Shown here: one piece after another, positions 38,358 through 47,275 of the stretch
Position numbering within the stretch: position 1 is the first letter of the stretch
How the letters are laid out: the number at the start of each line of letters is the position of its first letter
DNA from: an uncultured Psychrobacter sp.
GTDB lineage: Bacteria; Pseudomonadota; Gammaproteobacteria; Pseudomonadales; Moraxellaceae
NCBI RefSeq assembly: GCF_947500265.1
Contig: NZ_CANMRN010000004.1
Coordinates: 248,001 to 312,000, forward strand
Reading direction: 5' to 3'
Length of the DNA stretch: 64,000 nucleotides
Made by a program: the position numbers and the translations under genes
Notes under the pieces: model-generated
What the model was told of the DNA's origin: nothing
Database searches by the model: none
The model's input: the letters and a program-made list of their open reading frames with translations, nothing else

Positions 38358-38450
38358 AAGTACTGATAAATAAGTATTGATGCATAAGTACTGATACCTA
38401 ATTACTGATGCATAAGTACTGAACCTAAGTGCTGACTTTAAGTATTAGAA
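38358..38450. repeat. degenerate 13-14 bp tandem repeat (about 7 copies)
   Basis: Successive units start with AAGTACTGAT or a close variant: AAGTACTGATAAAT, AAGTATTGATGCAT, AAGTACTGATACCT, AATTACTGATGCAT, AAGTACTGAACCT, AAGTGCTGACTTT and AAGTATTAGAATG. The last two units run into the 3' end of the PAP2 gene, so its stop codon and final codons are made of repeat sequence. Confidence 0.75.
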
Positions 38451-39262
38451 TGCTCAATGTTAGACAAGCTAAGACCAGTACGTCCTTTATTATTGTTGGT
38501 GCTGTGTGCCTTAATCTTAATCGATTGTTTGAAAAATAGGGCTGCGAGCGCACAGGCTATCGTTAATGACAGCAGCATTGAGACCAATGTATGGCTAAAG
38601 AAATGATCGCCAAACAGCATCTTATACAGTCCCATTGTCCAGCCCAAAACAGTTACTGATATGACTATCTGGTAGCGGTGTTTTCTTAGTGTCGGTAAAA
38701 AAGCCAGTCCATATAAAGAAAACCCTGCGCTGGCGTGAGCTGCTGGGAAGCATCTGGCAGGCGTTGCTGCTACGATGTTTTGCCAAAGATTGAGGTAGGG
38801 CAGATCCCCATTAAAAATAACTAAGTCATTTGGGCAACTAACATGGGTGACGCCTTTGAGCGTGGCAATGATAGCAGGTACAATCGCCAATATAATCAGT
38901 AGGTAGCCAATCTCGCGCATAGGTAAAGGAAGTAGAAATTTATCAAGCTTATTATGACTGAGCTTACTACGATTATACTTATTACGGTTTAAGGCAGTAG
39001 CATTAAGCCTTGCCTGTCTATACTTGATGATTAAAACCGCTATGAGGTAGACAGCCAATATAATCAATAATACTTTGGGCAAATCATAAAAGATAAATGC
39101 ATAAGGCTGCGCGCCTTTTTCAAGTAGCCAGTGATCATTATTATAAAAAAGCTCACTGATGCGTACATCTAATTGGCTATGCTCAAAAACCAAGGTGGCC
39201 ATGATGGTCACGCACAGTAGTTTTAGCCAGTCCCAAGTCATTGCGTTGTTTTCTGAAGTCAT
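38438..39262 (-). CDS. PAP2 family membrane phosphatase
   Basis: 274 residues with about six membrane helices. The phosphatase motifs are CFPAAHASAG (about residue 170, catalytic His) and GDHFFSHTLVS (about 217, second His). The family removes phosphate from phosphatidic acid, undecaprenyl pyrophosphate or lipid A. A low-complexity asparagine- and lysine-rich loop lies near residues 75-105. It follows dgkA and belongs with eptA: mobile mcr-1 genes are likewise carried with a pap2 gene. It probably acts on lipid substrates in the same envelope response. Confidence 0.85.
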   Translation of the reverse strand: MTSENNAMTWDWLKLLCVTIMATLVFEHSQLDVRISELFYNNDHWLLEKGAQPYAFIFYDLPKVLLIILAVYLIAVLIIKYRQARLNATALNRNKYNRSKLSHNKLDKFLLPLPMREIGYLLIILAIVPAIIATLKGVTHVSCPNDLVIFNGDLPYLNLWQNIVAATPARCFPAAHASAGFSLYGLAFLPTLRKHRYQIVISVTVLGWTMGLYKMLFGDHFFSHTLVSMLLSLTIACALAALFFKQSIKIKAHSTNNNKGRTGLSLSNIEHSNT

Positions 39263-39378
39263 GACTACACCTGATAACGTATATGCGATGTTGATAGATC
39301 CTAATACGACCTTCGTTTCATTGTTTGTCTAAGATAGTGCTAGCAGCGTGTTGCGCTGTTATACGAATGCTCGCCATG

Positions 39379-39418
39379 CTTTAATAAAATAGAGCAGACT
39401 TTAATAAAATAGCGCAGA
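39379..39418. repeat. 20-bp tandem duplication at the 3' end of dgkA
   Basis: CTTTAATAAAATAGAGCAGA and the next 20 bases differ at one position. The dgkA stop codon lies inside the second copy, so the duplication adds a spare copy of the end of the gene downstream. Confidence 0.75.
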
Positions 39419-39874
39419 CAACGCCATGACCCATAAAGCCATTAACAAACATAAAGACAAAAACTGTGCCGCAGATCCGACATCTTTTGCGATTTTTGCG
39501 AGCGGGTGTTTGGCGGTTGAAGTATGGTCAACACAGGCTTCGAGTCCTGTATTGAGCAGCTCGACAATCAAAGACAAAAAAGAAGCGACGACCAGCATCA
39601 TTTTTATACCAAGTGCAAAAGGCATAACGATGACAGCTGTCAGTAGCGCAAAATTGAGCCACACAACTTGTCTAAAAGCCGCTTCCAATTTATATGCGGC
39701 TTTAAAGCCGTCTAGAGAGTAGCCAGTGGCTTTTATGATGCGGTAAAGCCCTGTTTTACCTTTAGCATGACTCGCAAAGCTATCAGCTGTGAGTGCATTA
39801 TCATGCGTCGTCTGATTGATAGAACTATGCTCGGCTGATGGGCCTACAAGGTTGGTATGAGTAATTTGCTTCAT
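39401..39874 (-). CDS. dgkA: diacylglycerol kinase DgkA
   Basis: 157 residues, longer than E. coli DgkA (122) by an N-terminal lead of about 40 residues. The catalytic segment VELLNTGLEACVD (about 103-116) and AKDVGSAAQFL are conserved, with three membrane helices. It phosphorylates diacylglycerol to phosphatidic acid. EptA-type enzymes release diacylglycerol when they take phosphoethanolamine from phosphatidylethanolamine, so DgkA here would recycle that product. It has its own PmrA-box-like promoter at 39914-39947. Confidence 0.92.
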   Translation of the reverse strand: MKQITHTNLVGPSAEHSSINQTTHDNALTADSFASHAKGKTGLYRIIKATGYSLDGFKAAYKLEAAFRQVVWLNFALLTAVIVMPFALGIKMMLVVASFLSLIVELLNTGLEACVDHTSTAKHPLAKIAKDVGSAAQFLSLCLLMALWVMALSALFY

Positions 39875-39913
39875 AGGGCATTCTTAATGGTCTATTAAAA
39901 TTAAGATAGCCTG

Positions 39914-39947
39914 AGTATAAGACGGAAGAAGTTAAGAAAACGTTAAG
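39914..39947 (-). promoter_or_regulatory. PmrA-box-like promoter of dgkA-pap2
   Basis: On the minus strand CTTAAC-N5-CTTAAC (39931-39947) is a direct repeat of 11-base period, close to the PmrA box YTTAAK-N5-YTTAAK. Exactly 11 bases after it stands TATACT (39914-39919), a good -10. The layout is identical to that before eptA. Confidence 0.7.
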
Positions 39948-40052
39948 AGGAGATGGATGGATGAGAATAAAGCGTAATGGTTGTTTAAATTTGTCGTTTC
40001 CCAATCAGCAATTATTATTAGGAAATGAATATGTCTTTGGACTATCACAAGG

Positions 40053-41393
40053 TTACTTATAATAAATACTAAAGGTGCTGCCACCTGAGCGGTTGGCTTG
40101 GTGAGTGAGCTGCCAGCCCATATGCGACATGATACGCTGGACGATACTGAGTCCTAGACCTGAGCCTTCAACCTTATGTTTTGTCTCATGCTCTGACAAC
40201 AGGATTGTTTGCTCGTCTTTATAATGAGACTCTAATCGCTCAAACCGTTCATAGAGTAGAGGCATCATCGCTTCAGGAATACCTAAGCCAGTATCAGTTA
40301 CCGTAATTTTTCCGTCATCAATAGTAATGGTTACCTCGCCATCATCGGTATATTGAAACGCATTTTTTATGAGGTTGCCCAATGCCATTTTTAGGAGTTC
40401 GGGCCGTACGTAAGCGCTGTATTCCTGCTCAGCAATTACCTGACAAGTGACAGACTTATACCGCAGTAAGTATTTTAGGCGCTGCATTTCTGCTAAAGCG
40501 ATATTGTTGATAGAGGTTTGCGGTGCGTCTAACTTTTCAGGCGCGCGCGATAGTAGAAGCAGGGCGGTTATAATCTCGGAAGTTTCTTTGGCCGTGGTAC
40601 TGATACGGTTGGTAAATTCATTTAAGTGGCTGTCAGCGTCTAATTGCGAGGCCAATACCTCGGAAGCCCCCATAATAATAGTCAACGGTGTGCGCAGCTC
40701 GTGGCTGACATCACCAGTAAATAGTTGCTCGCGCTTGAGGTACTGCTCTAACTTGTGGTTTTTCTCATCGATAGCCCTTGCCAAGACACCGACCTCAGAT
40801 GGCAAGTGTGTCAAATCGCTTAAGTTATGATGATCGGTCTCAACGGCTCGCTTTAAATCCAATAGAGGCTTGATGATTTGTTTAGAGGACAATTGGGAAA
40901 AAATAGCAGCGATAAGTAAGCTTAAAATCACGGCTACTTTTAGCGTATCTGCAAATATGTCTTCTAGGTGCTCAAATATCGCCAAGACTGGATAATTTTC
41001 CATCACCATTTCGGTGTTTTCTAGGTAAGTCAAAATATAGGTTCGACCGTCTTGGGTGTAGGCGAAAAGATGCAGGTTGGAATGACCTGCTCCAGATTTT
41101 TTATTAACAGTGACAGAGGTCTCTTGCACCGTGTCATTGGCTATCGCTTGCAAACTAGCAGGTGCTTTGTCATAGCGATAAATCTTGATACCTGGTTCAG
41201 CGACATAAATAGGCTGATCACCATGCTTTTCTTGGCTAAGCTCTAGCTGCTGCAACAGGCGAGCCTTGACCAAATCTTGCTCTATTCGGCTCTCTGCGTA
41301 CAAGAAAATACTGACAAAAGCTGCGCACAGTAATAACGCGAATATGAAGTAAGACAGTCTGAATTTATTGGCTATCGAGTCTATATTGGGCAT
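40053..41393 (-). CDS. pmrB: sensor histidine kinase, PmrB-like
   Basis: 446 residues from the ATG at 41393 (a TTG at 41405 would add four). Two membrane helices (about 15-35 and 155-180) enclose a periplasmic sensor of about 120 residues. Then come a HAMP-like linker, the H-box SHELRTPLTIIMG (phosphorylated His about 230), N-box NLIKNAFQYT, and G-boxes DTGLGIPE and GSGLGLSIVQR. It is expected to phosphorylate the response regulator encoded just upstream. The symbol rests on the pmrCAB gene order; the signal (metal, pH or peptide) is not readable. Confidence 0.85.
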   Translation of the reverse strand: MPNIDSIANKFRLSYFIFALLLCAAFVSIFLYAESRIEQDLVKARLLQQLELSQEKHGDQPIYVAEPGIKIYRYDKAPASLQAIANDTVQETSVTVNKKSGAGHSNLHLFAYTQDGRTYILTYLENTEMVMENYPVLAIFEHLEDIFADTLKVAVILSLLIAAIFSQLSSKQIIKPLLDLKRAVETDHHNLSDLTHLPSEVGVLARAIDEKNHKLEQYLKREQLFTGDVSHELRTPLTIIMGASEVLASQLDADSHLNEFTNRISTTAKETSEIITALLLLSRAPEKLDAPQTSINNIALAEMQRLKYLLRYKSVTCQVIAEQEYSAYVRPELLKMALGNLIKNAFQYTDDGEVTITIDDGKITVTDTGLGIPEAMMPLLYERFERLESHYKDEQTILLSEHETKHKVEGSGLGLSIVQRIMSHMGWQLTHQANRSGGSTFSIYYK

Positions 41394-41520
41394 GGCGTAG
41401 GACAACCTAATAGAAGAAGGCGATATATAACAGAGCTATATATAATAGAGCAATAAATACGATACGGTCAGTCAGTTAGTAAATTGGATAAGGTTTATTC
41501 AATCCATACTGCAATGATGA

Positions 41521-42216
41521 CTACGCGCTTGCTGATTTGTTAGGGTCAACAACTTGGTAACCTACGCCAGGTACTGTGACTATCATAGGTGTGTCAAATG
41601 GCTTATCAACCTGTGCGCGCACACTATGCATATGGGTGCGCAGTGCATCACTACTCGGTACATCTAGTCCCCATACTTTTTCTTCAATCTCAGTTTTACT
41701 GACGACTCTAGGCGCTGCACTCATGAGGATATGCAATATTTTAAAGCCAGTGGGGGTAAGCTTCAGTGATTGTCCCTCACGCATAATAGTATGCTCACTA
41801 TTGTTTAAGGACAACGCTCCGACCGCAATACTGTGGGCAAAATGATCGTCCTCATGGCGACGTATGAGCGCTTTGATACGGCACTCCAACTCGACCAACG
41901 AAAACGGCTTGACCAAATAATCATCAGCACCGCTATCAAAACCAGCGACTTTATCCAAGATTGTATCGCGAGCCGTGAGCATTAGCACAGGCGTTTTGTC
42001 ATGCAACTCTTCTCTGAGTTTTTTGCACAGCTGCGTGCCATCCATACCTGGCAGCATCACATCGAGTAGTATCACATCATAACGATTGTTTGAGGCAAGT
42101 GTTAGCCCGCTATAGCCATTATGTGCGTTGTCCAATTCAAAACCTTTTGGCTCAAAAAAAGCATAAATATTGGCCACGATATCGGGGTTGTCTTCAATGA
42201 CGAGTATCTTGTACAT
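41521..42216 (-). CDS. pmrA: OmpR-family response regulator, PmrA-like
   Basis: 231 residues. The receiver domain has the acidic pocket E8-D9, the phosphoacceptor Asp52 (LLDVMLPGMDG), Thr in LMLTARD and Lys in YLVKPF. The winged-helix output starts near 130 (LSLNNSEHTIMREGQSLKLT) and ends with VRAQVDKPF...VPGVGYQV. AGG precedes the ATG. It is placed between eptA and the kinase, and two PmrA-box-like sites are the expected targets. Confidence 0.88.
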   Translation of the reverse strand: MYKILVIEDNPDIVANIYAFFEPKGFELDNAHNGYSGLTLASNNRYDVILLDVMLPGMDGTQLCKKLREELHDKTPVLMLTARDTILDKVAGFDSGADDYLVKPFSLVELECRIKALIRRHEDDHFAHSIAVGALSLNNSEHTIMREGQSLKLTPTGFKILHILMSAAPRVVSKTEIEEKVWGLDVPSSDALRTHMHSVRAQVDKPFDTPMIVTVPGVGYQVVDPNKSASA

Positions 42217-42323
42217 GATGCTGACCTAAAAAATAGTGGTTACCTAAAAGAACTGAGCGATATAAAAACAAATTTGATGAGCTACTTTTCAAACACTATT
42301 TAAAGTAAATTATTTTTAGCCAC

Positions 42324-44042
42324 TCAACTAGAATGACCCAATTTAAAAAAAGTTGCTTCACCTTTGACTTCATCGGTGGTAATACCAAAAAAGCTAAGCA
42401 ATGTCGGCGTAATAAAATCGTGTGACACTGGCTGATTGACCATACTAGAAAGACTTTCAGTATCGATACTATTACTATTGGGCGACCAAACTATCGTAGG
42501 CACGTGTTTTTGGGCATCTGGTGCGAACTTATAGGGCAAGCCGTGCAGGTAGATATTATTTTCACCCAAACTCTCCCCATGATCACTAATATATACCATT
42601 ACCACATCATAATCTTGCTCATAAGGTTTTAACGTATCAATCACATTGTTCAAAAAGTAATCGGTATAACGAATCGCATTATCGTAGCCGTTGATCACAG
42701 ACTGAGCATCACATTTAGACAGCTCATTGGTCATGCAGACAGGGTTATACGCTTCAAATTCTTTTGGATAGCGCTGGTAATAGGCGGGGCCATGATTGCC
42801 CATTTGATGCAGCAAAATAAGTGTATCTTTAGGCGTATCTTTCGGTGAGCTGCCTGACTTTACAAGTGCATCAAACCCATCAAGCATACCGATATCTCGG
42901 CATTCAGCATCACAGTTGGGGTTTGTGTCAGCTGTTTTGTAGTCTTCAAAAATAACGCGATCAGCCACTCCTTTTGAGCTAGAGTTATTGTCGCGCCAAA
43001 TGACATTGACCCCTTGCTTGTTTAGTGTATCTAATACGTTTTCATTATACTTAGCGGTATCGATATCGTAGTCTGTTCGATTTGCATAGCTGAACATGCA
43101 AGGTACGGAGTAGGCCGTAGAGGTTCCGCAGGAGACGGCATCTTTAAAGCTATAGAGATCTGACTGCTTTGAGAGCAGGGGTGTGGTGTTGCGTGTATAG
43201 CCATTTAAACCGAAGTGATCAGCGCGAGCTGTTTCGCCAACCACAAACACCATCAATTTAGGTTTTCTGCTGCCACTCACACTATTAGCAGGTGACACAC
43301 GCTTTGCATCTGTCGCATGTAGCGTGAAAGTATCAGGACGGCGTAGCTCATCGATATAGTTTTCGCCAAGTTTGATCGTAGAGTAAATAGGCGTGATCGG
43401 GTTGGCATAAGAGCGAACTTGTTTATGTTGACGAAAGAAGCTGGCGTATTGGTCACCAAATGGCAAAATGCAAACGGCGATTAGCGCGACAGACAGTATC
43501 AAGGTGGCTGTTTTTTGTAGTATGCCTCGCTGCCACGTAGAGCGTTTTAAACGAATTTTGCTAATGATAAATGCTGGCAACACGCTCAGTAGTAGCATCC
43601 GAATGACCATGCTGGGGGCAAACAACCCCATCGCCTCTGCTTGATCAGTTTCCAGACTATTGATCAGCATGTTTGTGTCAAATACTGTTCCATAAGCATC
43701 GGTAAAATAACCACAGACGGCGGCAGTGATTAGCAGCGCAATCAATACTGGTTTGGCAATTGGGCGATAGCAAAGCAGTTGCAATACCAGCCACATCAGT
43801 CCAAATAACAAGCCAATAATAGACAGGATAAATCCGACATTTTTGCTAAATGGATAGATAGCCAGCACCTTCTCAAAAAACCCAATATTTGCAGTCGCTA
43901 CCAAATATAAAGCCACGATGATAATAAGATAACTGAGACTTATCTCACGATCATAGAGCTTACTAAGGTAGCTGGTTTTTGCGTTGGCGTTGGGTGCGTT
44001 GATTTTTAGCACATTGGTCTTGATGACTTGAGGTATGGACAT
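42324..44042 (-). CDS. eptA: phosphoethanolamine-lipid A transferase EptA (PmrC)
   Basis: 572 residues from the ATG at 44042; the frame reaches a GTG at 44087. Five membrane helices occupy the first ~220 residues. The periplasmic sulfatase-like domain has the metal site ETARADHFGLNGYTRNT, the nucleophile Thr in SCGTSTAYSVPCMFS (about 305) and YISDHGESLGENNIYLHG with the metal-binding Asp and His. It adds phosphoethanolamine to lipid A, giving polymyxin resistance. It heads the run with the regulators, the pmrCAB order of Acinetobacter. Confidence 0.93.
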   Translation of the reverse strand: MSIPQVIKTNVLKINAPNANAKTSYLSKLYDREISLSYLIIIVALYLVATANIGFFEKVLAIYPFSKNVGFILSIIGLLFGLMWLVLQLLCYRPIAKPVLIALLITAAVCGYFTDAYGTVFDTNMLINSLETDQAEAMGLFAPSMVIRMLLLSVLPAFIISKIRLKRSTWQRGILQKTATLILSVALIAVCILPFGDQYASFFRQHKQVRSYANPITPIYSTIKLGENYIDELRRPDTFTLHATDAKRVSPANSVSGSRKPKLMVFVVGETARADHFGLNGYTRNTTPLLSKQSDLYSFKDAVSCGTSTAYSVPCMFSYANRTDYDIDTAKYNENVLDTLNKQGVNVIWRDNNSSSKGVADRVIFEDYKTADTNPNCDAECRDIGMLDGFDALVKSGSSPKDTPKDTLILLHQMGNHGPAYYQRYPKEFEAYNPVCMTNELSKCDAQSVINGYDNAIRYTDYFLNNVIDTLKPYEQDYDVVMVYISDHGESLGENNIYLHGLPYKFAPDAQKHVPTIVWSPNSNSIDTESLSSMVNQPVSHDFITPTLLSFFGITTDEVKGEATFFKLGHSS

Positions 44043-44082
44043 ACAGATACTTCTCAACAGATGGTAGGAAACGTCATTCCTT

Positions 44083-44116
44083 ACCATAGCAAGTGGTCTG
44101 TTAAGAAGATGTTAAG
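44083..44116 (-). promoter_or_regulatory. PmrA-box-like promoter of eptA-pmrAB
   Basis: On the minus strand CTTAAC-N5-CTTAAC (44100-44116) is followed after exactly 11 bases by TATGGT (44083-44088). Box, spacing and orientation match the dgkA promoter at 39914-39947, which argues for one activator at both. Confidence 0.72.
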
Positions 44117-44183
44117 GCAGTTGATGCTAACTATCATAAGTTAGATGTTGTGTGAATTGTTGAGATAGCTTTATATATTCAAG

Positions 44184-44873
44184 TCAGGCAGGATTCATTA
44201 TTGCCATCAACTGAGATTTGTCCTTTATGGTGATAAAACCATAGTGCATATCGATAAGATGCTGCTTTTGCCACGATTGAATAATTTTATTGATGGTTTG
44301 TCTGGTGGTGCCAAGCATAAAGCCCAGCTCTTCTTGCGATAAGCGCAGATCTATTTTGATATCGTCTCCTATTTGCTTACCATAAGTGTCGATCAGTCCA
44401 ATCAGCATGCTAGCCAATCGCGCTGAAGTGTTGAGTGAGGTAGCATCATCAATCCAGTCAAATGCTCGTCGGATTCGCTCGCAGGTTATAAGCGCGAGGT
44501 GCTTGTATAAAATCGGATGCAACTGCGCTGTTTGAATCACTAGATTTCTAGGGATAGAGATTAGCGTCACTTTGTTAATCGTCCACGCATCATGGGTGCG
44601 AGGATTGTTATCTATGATAGATATTTCACCAAACCACTCGCCACTAGATAGATGCGCCAGTGTCATGGCATGTCCACTAGCGCTCACATTACAGACTCTG
44701 ATCGTACCCGACACGACAAAGTGTAAAGCGGCATCATCGTTGTCACCGATGGCATGAATCATTTGACCTTTTTGGTATACCTTTAGCACCGCATCGCCTG
44801 CCAGTAGCGGCTGCACAATGGCTGGTAGTTGACTAAACCATGGATCGTTATTTAAATAATGATTAATATTCAT
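44184..44873 (-). CDS. Crp/Fnr family transcriptional regulator
   Basis: 229 residues from the ATG at 44873; the longer frame to 44960 would overlap the divergent aldolase gene. The cyclic-nucleotide-binding-like domain spans about 25-125 (LHFVVSGTIRVCNVS, SSGEWFGEISIID) and the C-terminal winged helix has LSQEELGFMLGTTRQTINKII (about 175-195). The FNR iron-sulfur cysteine set is absent, so oxygen sensing of that kind is unlikely. Placed divergent from the class II aldolase gene, it probably controls it. Confidence 0.85.
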   Translation of the reverse strand: MNINHYLNNDPWFSQLPAIVQPLLAGDAVLKVYQKGQMIHAIGDNDDAALHFVVSGTIRVCNVSASGHAMTLAHLSSGEWFGEISIIDNNPRTHDAWTINKVTLISIPRNLVIQTAQLHPILYKHLALITCERIRRAFDWIDDATSLNTSARLASMLIGLIDTYGKQIGDDIKIDLRLSQEELGFMLGTTRQTINKIIQSWQKQHLIDMHYGFITIKDKSQLMAIMNPA

Positions 44874-44958
44874 AAGTGTAATATTTTTGACAGATTTGGT
44901 TTTATGAAATGGTGTAAAGTAATCATTCGGGATATCTAAAACAGTAAAGGAATACACC

Positions 44959-45750
44959 ATGCAAACAGCTATGCAAACCGCGACATCAATGGATTCAACA
45001 TCGAGTGTACACCATAATATGAGCGAACAAGAGTGGCAGATGCGAGTAAATCTTGCAGCCTGTTATCGAATGATTGCCTCTTATGGCTGGGACGATTTGG
45101 TATTCACTCATATCTCTGCGCGCGTACCAGGTACCGAGGATGAGTTTTTAATCAATCCGTACGGGATGCTATTTGAAGAGATTACCGCATCCAGTCTGGT
45201 TAAGGTCAATAAAGCAGGCGAGAAAGTAGCACCATCAGAGTTTGACGTAAATCCAGCTGGATTTATCATTCATAGTGCTGTGCACGAGGCTCGTGATGAT
45301 GCGCATTGCGTCATCCATCTACATACAAATGATGGCGTTGCCGTCTCAGCGCAAGAAAAAGGCCTGCTACCTATCTCGCAACAATCATTATTTCCGCTAT
45401 CCAACTTGGCATACCACGACTACGAAGGTGTCGCATTAAACCCTGAAGAAAAGGTTCGTTTGGTTGCTGATTTAGGTGATGCTCACTTTATGATTTTGCG
45501 TAACCATGGTCTGCTCACTTGTGCCGATACGGTTGCCAATGCGTTCTTATACATGTATATCATGCAAAGAGCTTGCGAGATTCAGATCAAAGCGCAGAGC
45601 GGAGGAGGTGCCTTGACGCCGATACCAGCACAAATATTGGCAGGTATCCAAGCTGCATCAGAGCAAGTCACCCGTGGCGCGAATGGCGATATCGCCTGGC
45701 CTGCATTGTTAAGAAAGCTACGCCGCACTGACCCATCATTTGAGGAGTAA
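44959..45750 (+). CDS. class II aldolase/adducin family protein
   Basis: 263 residues. Zinc ligands appear in VIHLHTNDG (His114, His116) and ILRNHGLLT (His about 182). Conserved GWDDLVFTHISAR and INPYGMLFEEITAS fit the L-fuculose-phosphate aldolase fold, but this subgroup (adducin-like, larger than the sugar aldolases) often acts on non-sugar or unknown substrates. AAAGGAA precedes the ATG. A hydrolase gene follows after seven bases, so the two are co-translated. Confidence 0.85.
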   Translation: MQTAMQTATSMDSTSSVHHNMSEQEWQMRVNLAACYRMIASYGWDDLVFTHISARVPGTEDEFLINPYGMLFEEITASSLVKVNKAGEKVAPSEFDVNPAGFIIHSAVHEARDDAHCVIHLHTNDGVAVSAQEKGLLPISQQSLFPLSNLAYHDYEGVALNPEEKVRLVADLGDAHFMILRNHGLLTCADTVANAFLYMYIMQRACEIQIKAQSGGGALTPIPAQILAGIQAASEQVTRGANGDIAWPALLRKLRRTDPSFEE

Positions 45751-45757
45751 GTCTCTA

Positions 45758-46630
45758 ATGATAACTCTTGATGAGTGGCAACGGCAGGGGCAATATGAAT
45801 CCATTAACGGGCATCAAATCTTTACTCGGTATGCAGGGGATAAGAGTGCGCCTGTATTGCTATTGATTCATGGTTATCCTAGTGCTAGCTGGGACTGGGA
45901 GGGTATGTGGGATGCGCTAACCGAGCATTATTATGTTATTACCCTCGATATGCTGGGGTTTGGATTATCAGATAAACCCAAAAACGCGCGCTATCTAATC
46001 AGTGAGCAGGCCGATATTTATCAAGCTGTTTTGCAAAAACTGGGCGTCAGTGATTATCATATATTAGCGCATGACTATGGTGATACGGTGGCTCAGGAGT
46101 TGCTAGCAAGACAAGTAGAAGGGAGCGCTGAGCGACACATCGCTAGCGTATGCTTCTTAAACGGTGGTCTGTTTCCAGAGACGCACAAACCTATCTTGGT
46201 GCAGAAACTACTACTATCGCCACTGGGTCCTCTGGTATCAAAGCTGATTAATAAGCAGAAATTTGCGGGCAGTCTACAACGGATATTTGGCCCCGACACG
46301 CAGCCCACAGCAGAGGTGATAGATACGCTATGGCAGCTATTAAATCACAATGATGGGTTGGGTGTGATGCATAAGCTGATTAACTATATGCCCCAACGTC
46401 AGCAGTACCGCGAGCGATGGGTAGGTGCGATTATCGACAGTACTGTACCGGTTAAATTGATCGCAGGTGCTAAAGATCCTATCTCAGGTCAGCATATGAT
46501 TGATCGTTATCGTCAGCTGATACCCAATGCTGATATAACCAATATGCCTATGTTAGGTCATTATCCGCAAGTAGAAGATGCCGCGGCAATCACAGCGGCC
46601 TATTTACAATTTAGACGCAGTATTCTATAA
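45758..46630 (+). CDS. alpha/beta hydrolase with aspartate nucleophile (dehalogenase/epoxide hydrolase-like)
   Basis: 290 residues from the ATG at 45758, which has GAGGAG 10 bases upstream. The fold is shown by LLIHGYPSASWDWEGMW (oxyanion region), a nucleophile elbow AHDYGDT where Asp about 106 stands in place of serine, and MLGHYPQVED with the catalytic His near 267. Aspartate in the elbow is the mark of haloalkane or haloacid dehalogenases and epoxide hydrolases. The substrate is unknown. It forms an operon with the aldolase-like gene, ended by a perfect terminator. Confidence 0.85.
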   Translation: MITLDEWQRQGQYESINGHQIFTRYAGDKSAPVLLLIHGYPSASWDWEGMWDALTEHYYVITLDMLGFGLSDKPKNARYLISEQADIYQAVLQKLGVSDYHILAHDYGDTVAQELLARQVEGSAERHIASVCFLNGGLFPETHKPILVQKLLLSPLGPLVSKLINKQKFAGSLQRIFGPDTQPTAEVIDTLWQLLNHNDGLGVMHKLINYMPQRQQYRERWVGAIIDSTVPVKLIAGAKDPISGQHMIDRYRQLIPNADITNMPMLGHYPQVEDAAAITAAYLQFRRSIL

Positions 46631-46644
46631 ATATAGTTCAATCC

Positions 46645-46682
46645 AACAAACGCAGAGCATCACATGGTGCTCTGCGTTTGTT
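46645..46682 (+). terminator. terminator after the hydrolase gene
   Basis: AACAAACGCAGAGCA (46645-46659) pairs perfectly with TGCTCTGCGTTTGTT (46668-46682): a 15-bp stem with an 8-base loop. It starts 14 bases after the stop codon. Confidence 0.85.
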
Positions 46683-47275
46683 ATTCTCTTATCATCCTTT
46701 AACTCTCAAAAAAATGCATCATTCTAAATGAGACTAATATCCGTGAGCGTAGTCACAAAGCTGTGCAAAAGGTTTTTGATAAAATGATCACCAAAAAACG
46801 GTGAGTTATCATTAAGTGACCTATATGCGCAGTGCTACAAGATATTGATGACTTGATAAAAAGATATTTTGAAAAACTTGAGGTTTTGGAGCGTAGTATA
46901 AGAGATTATCTTTTAAATGTATTATGAGAATATAAAGTAATCGAGTAAAGCCTAACAGATATAACTATTCTTAAAGTTTGTTATAAGTAACGCCATTGTA
47001 TTAGTCTATTTTACGTGGTCTATGAATAGATTCTAGGGATTAATCCACTGGCTCTATTGGGATATACCTAACTTTATACTTAAAAATATAAAAATGGCTG
47101 GTTCAAAAATAATTAGCCCACATATAGATGACAACCTGTACTGTGTTAAAAAATATTTTATTCAAAAGTATAATACTAAGAATGATACAATGCCATAATT
47201 AAGTATATGGAAACAACCAAGTCGTTTAGTACTGCTTCTCTTTAACATAAATAATATATTTTCTAAGAATACATA
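46683..47275. other. AT-rich gene-free stretch before the Sel1 gene
   Basis: 593 bases of lower GC than the flanks. Only stop-interrupted fragments can be read: one peptide ends ...KAVQKVFDKMITKKR near 46802, and a 31-codon GTG frame (46832-46927) reads LQDIDDLIKRYFEKLEVLE. Neither has a convincing start or a recognised family. These may be traces of decayed genes. Confidence 0.35.
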
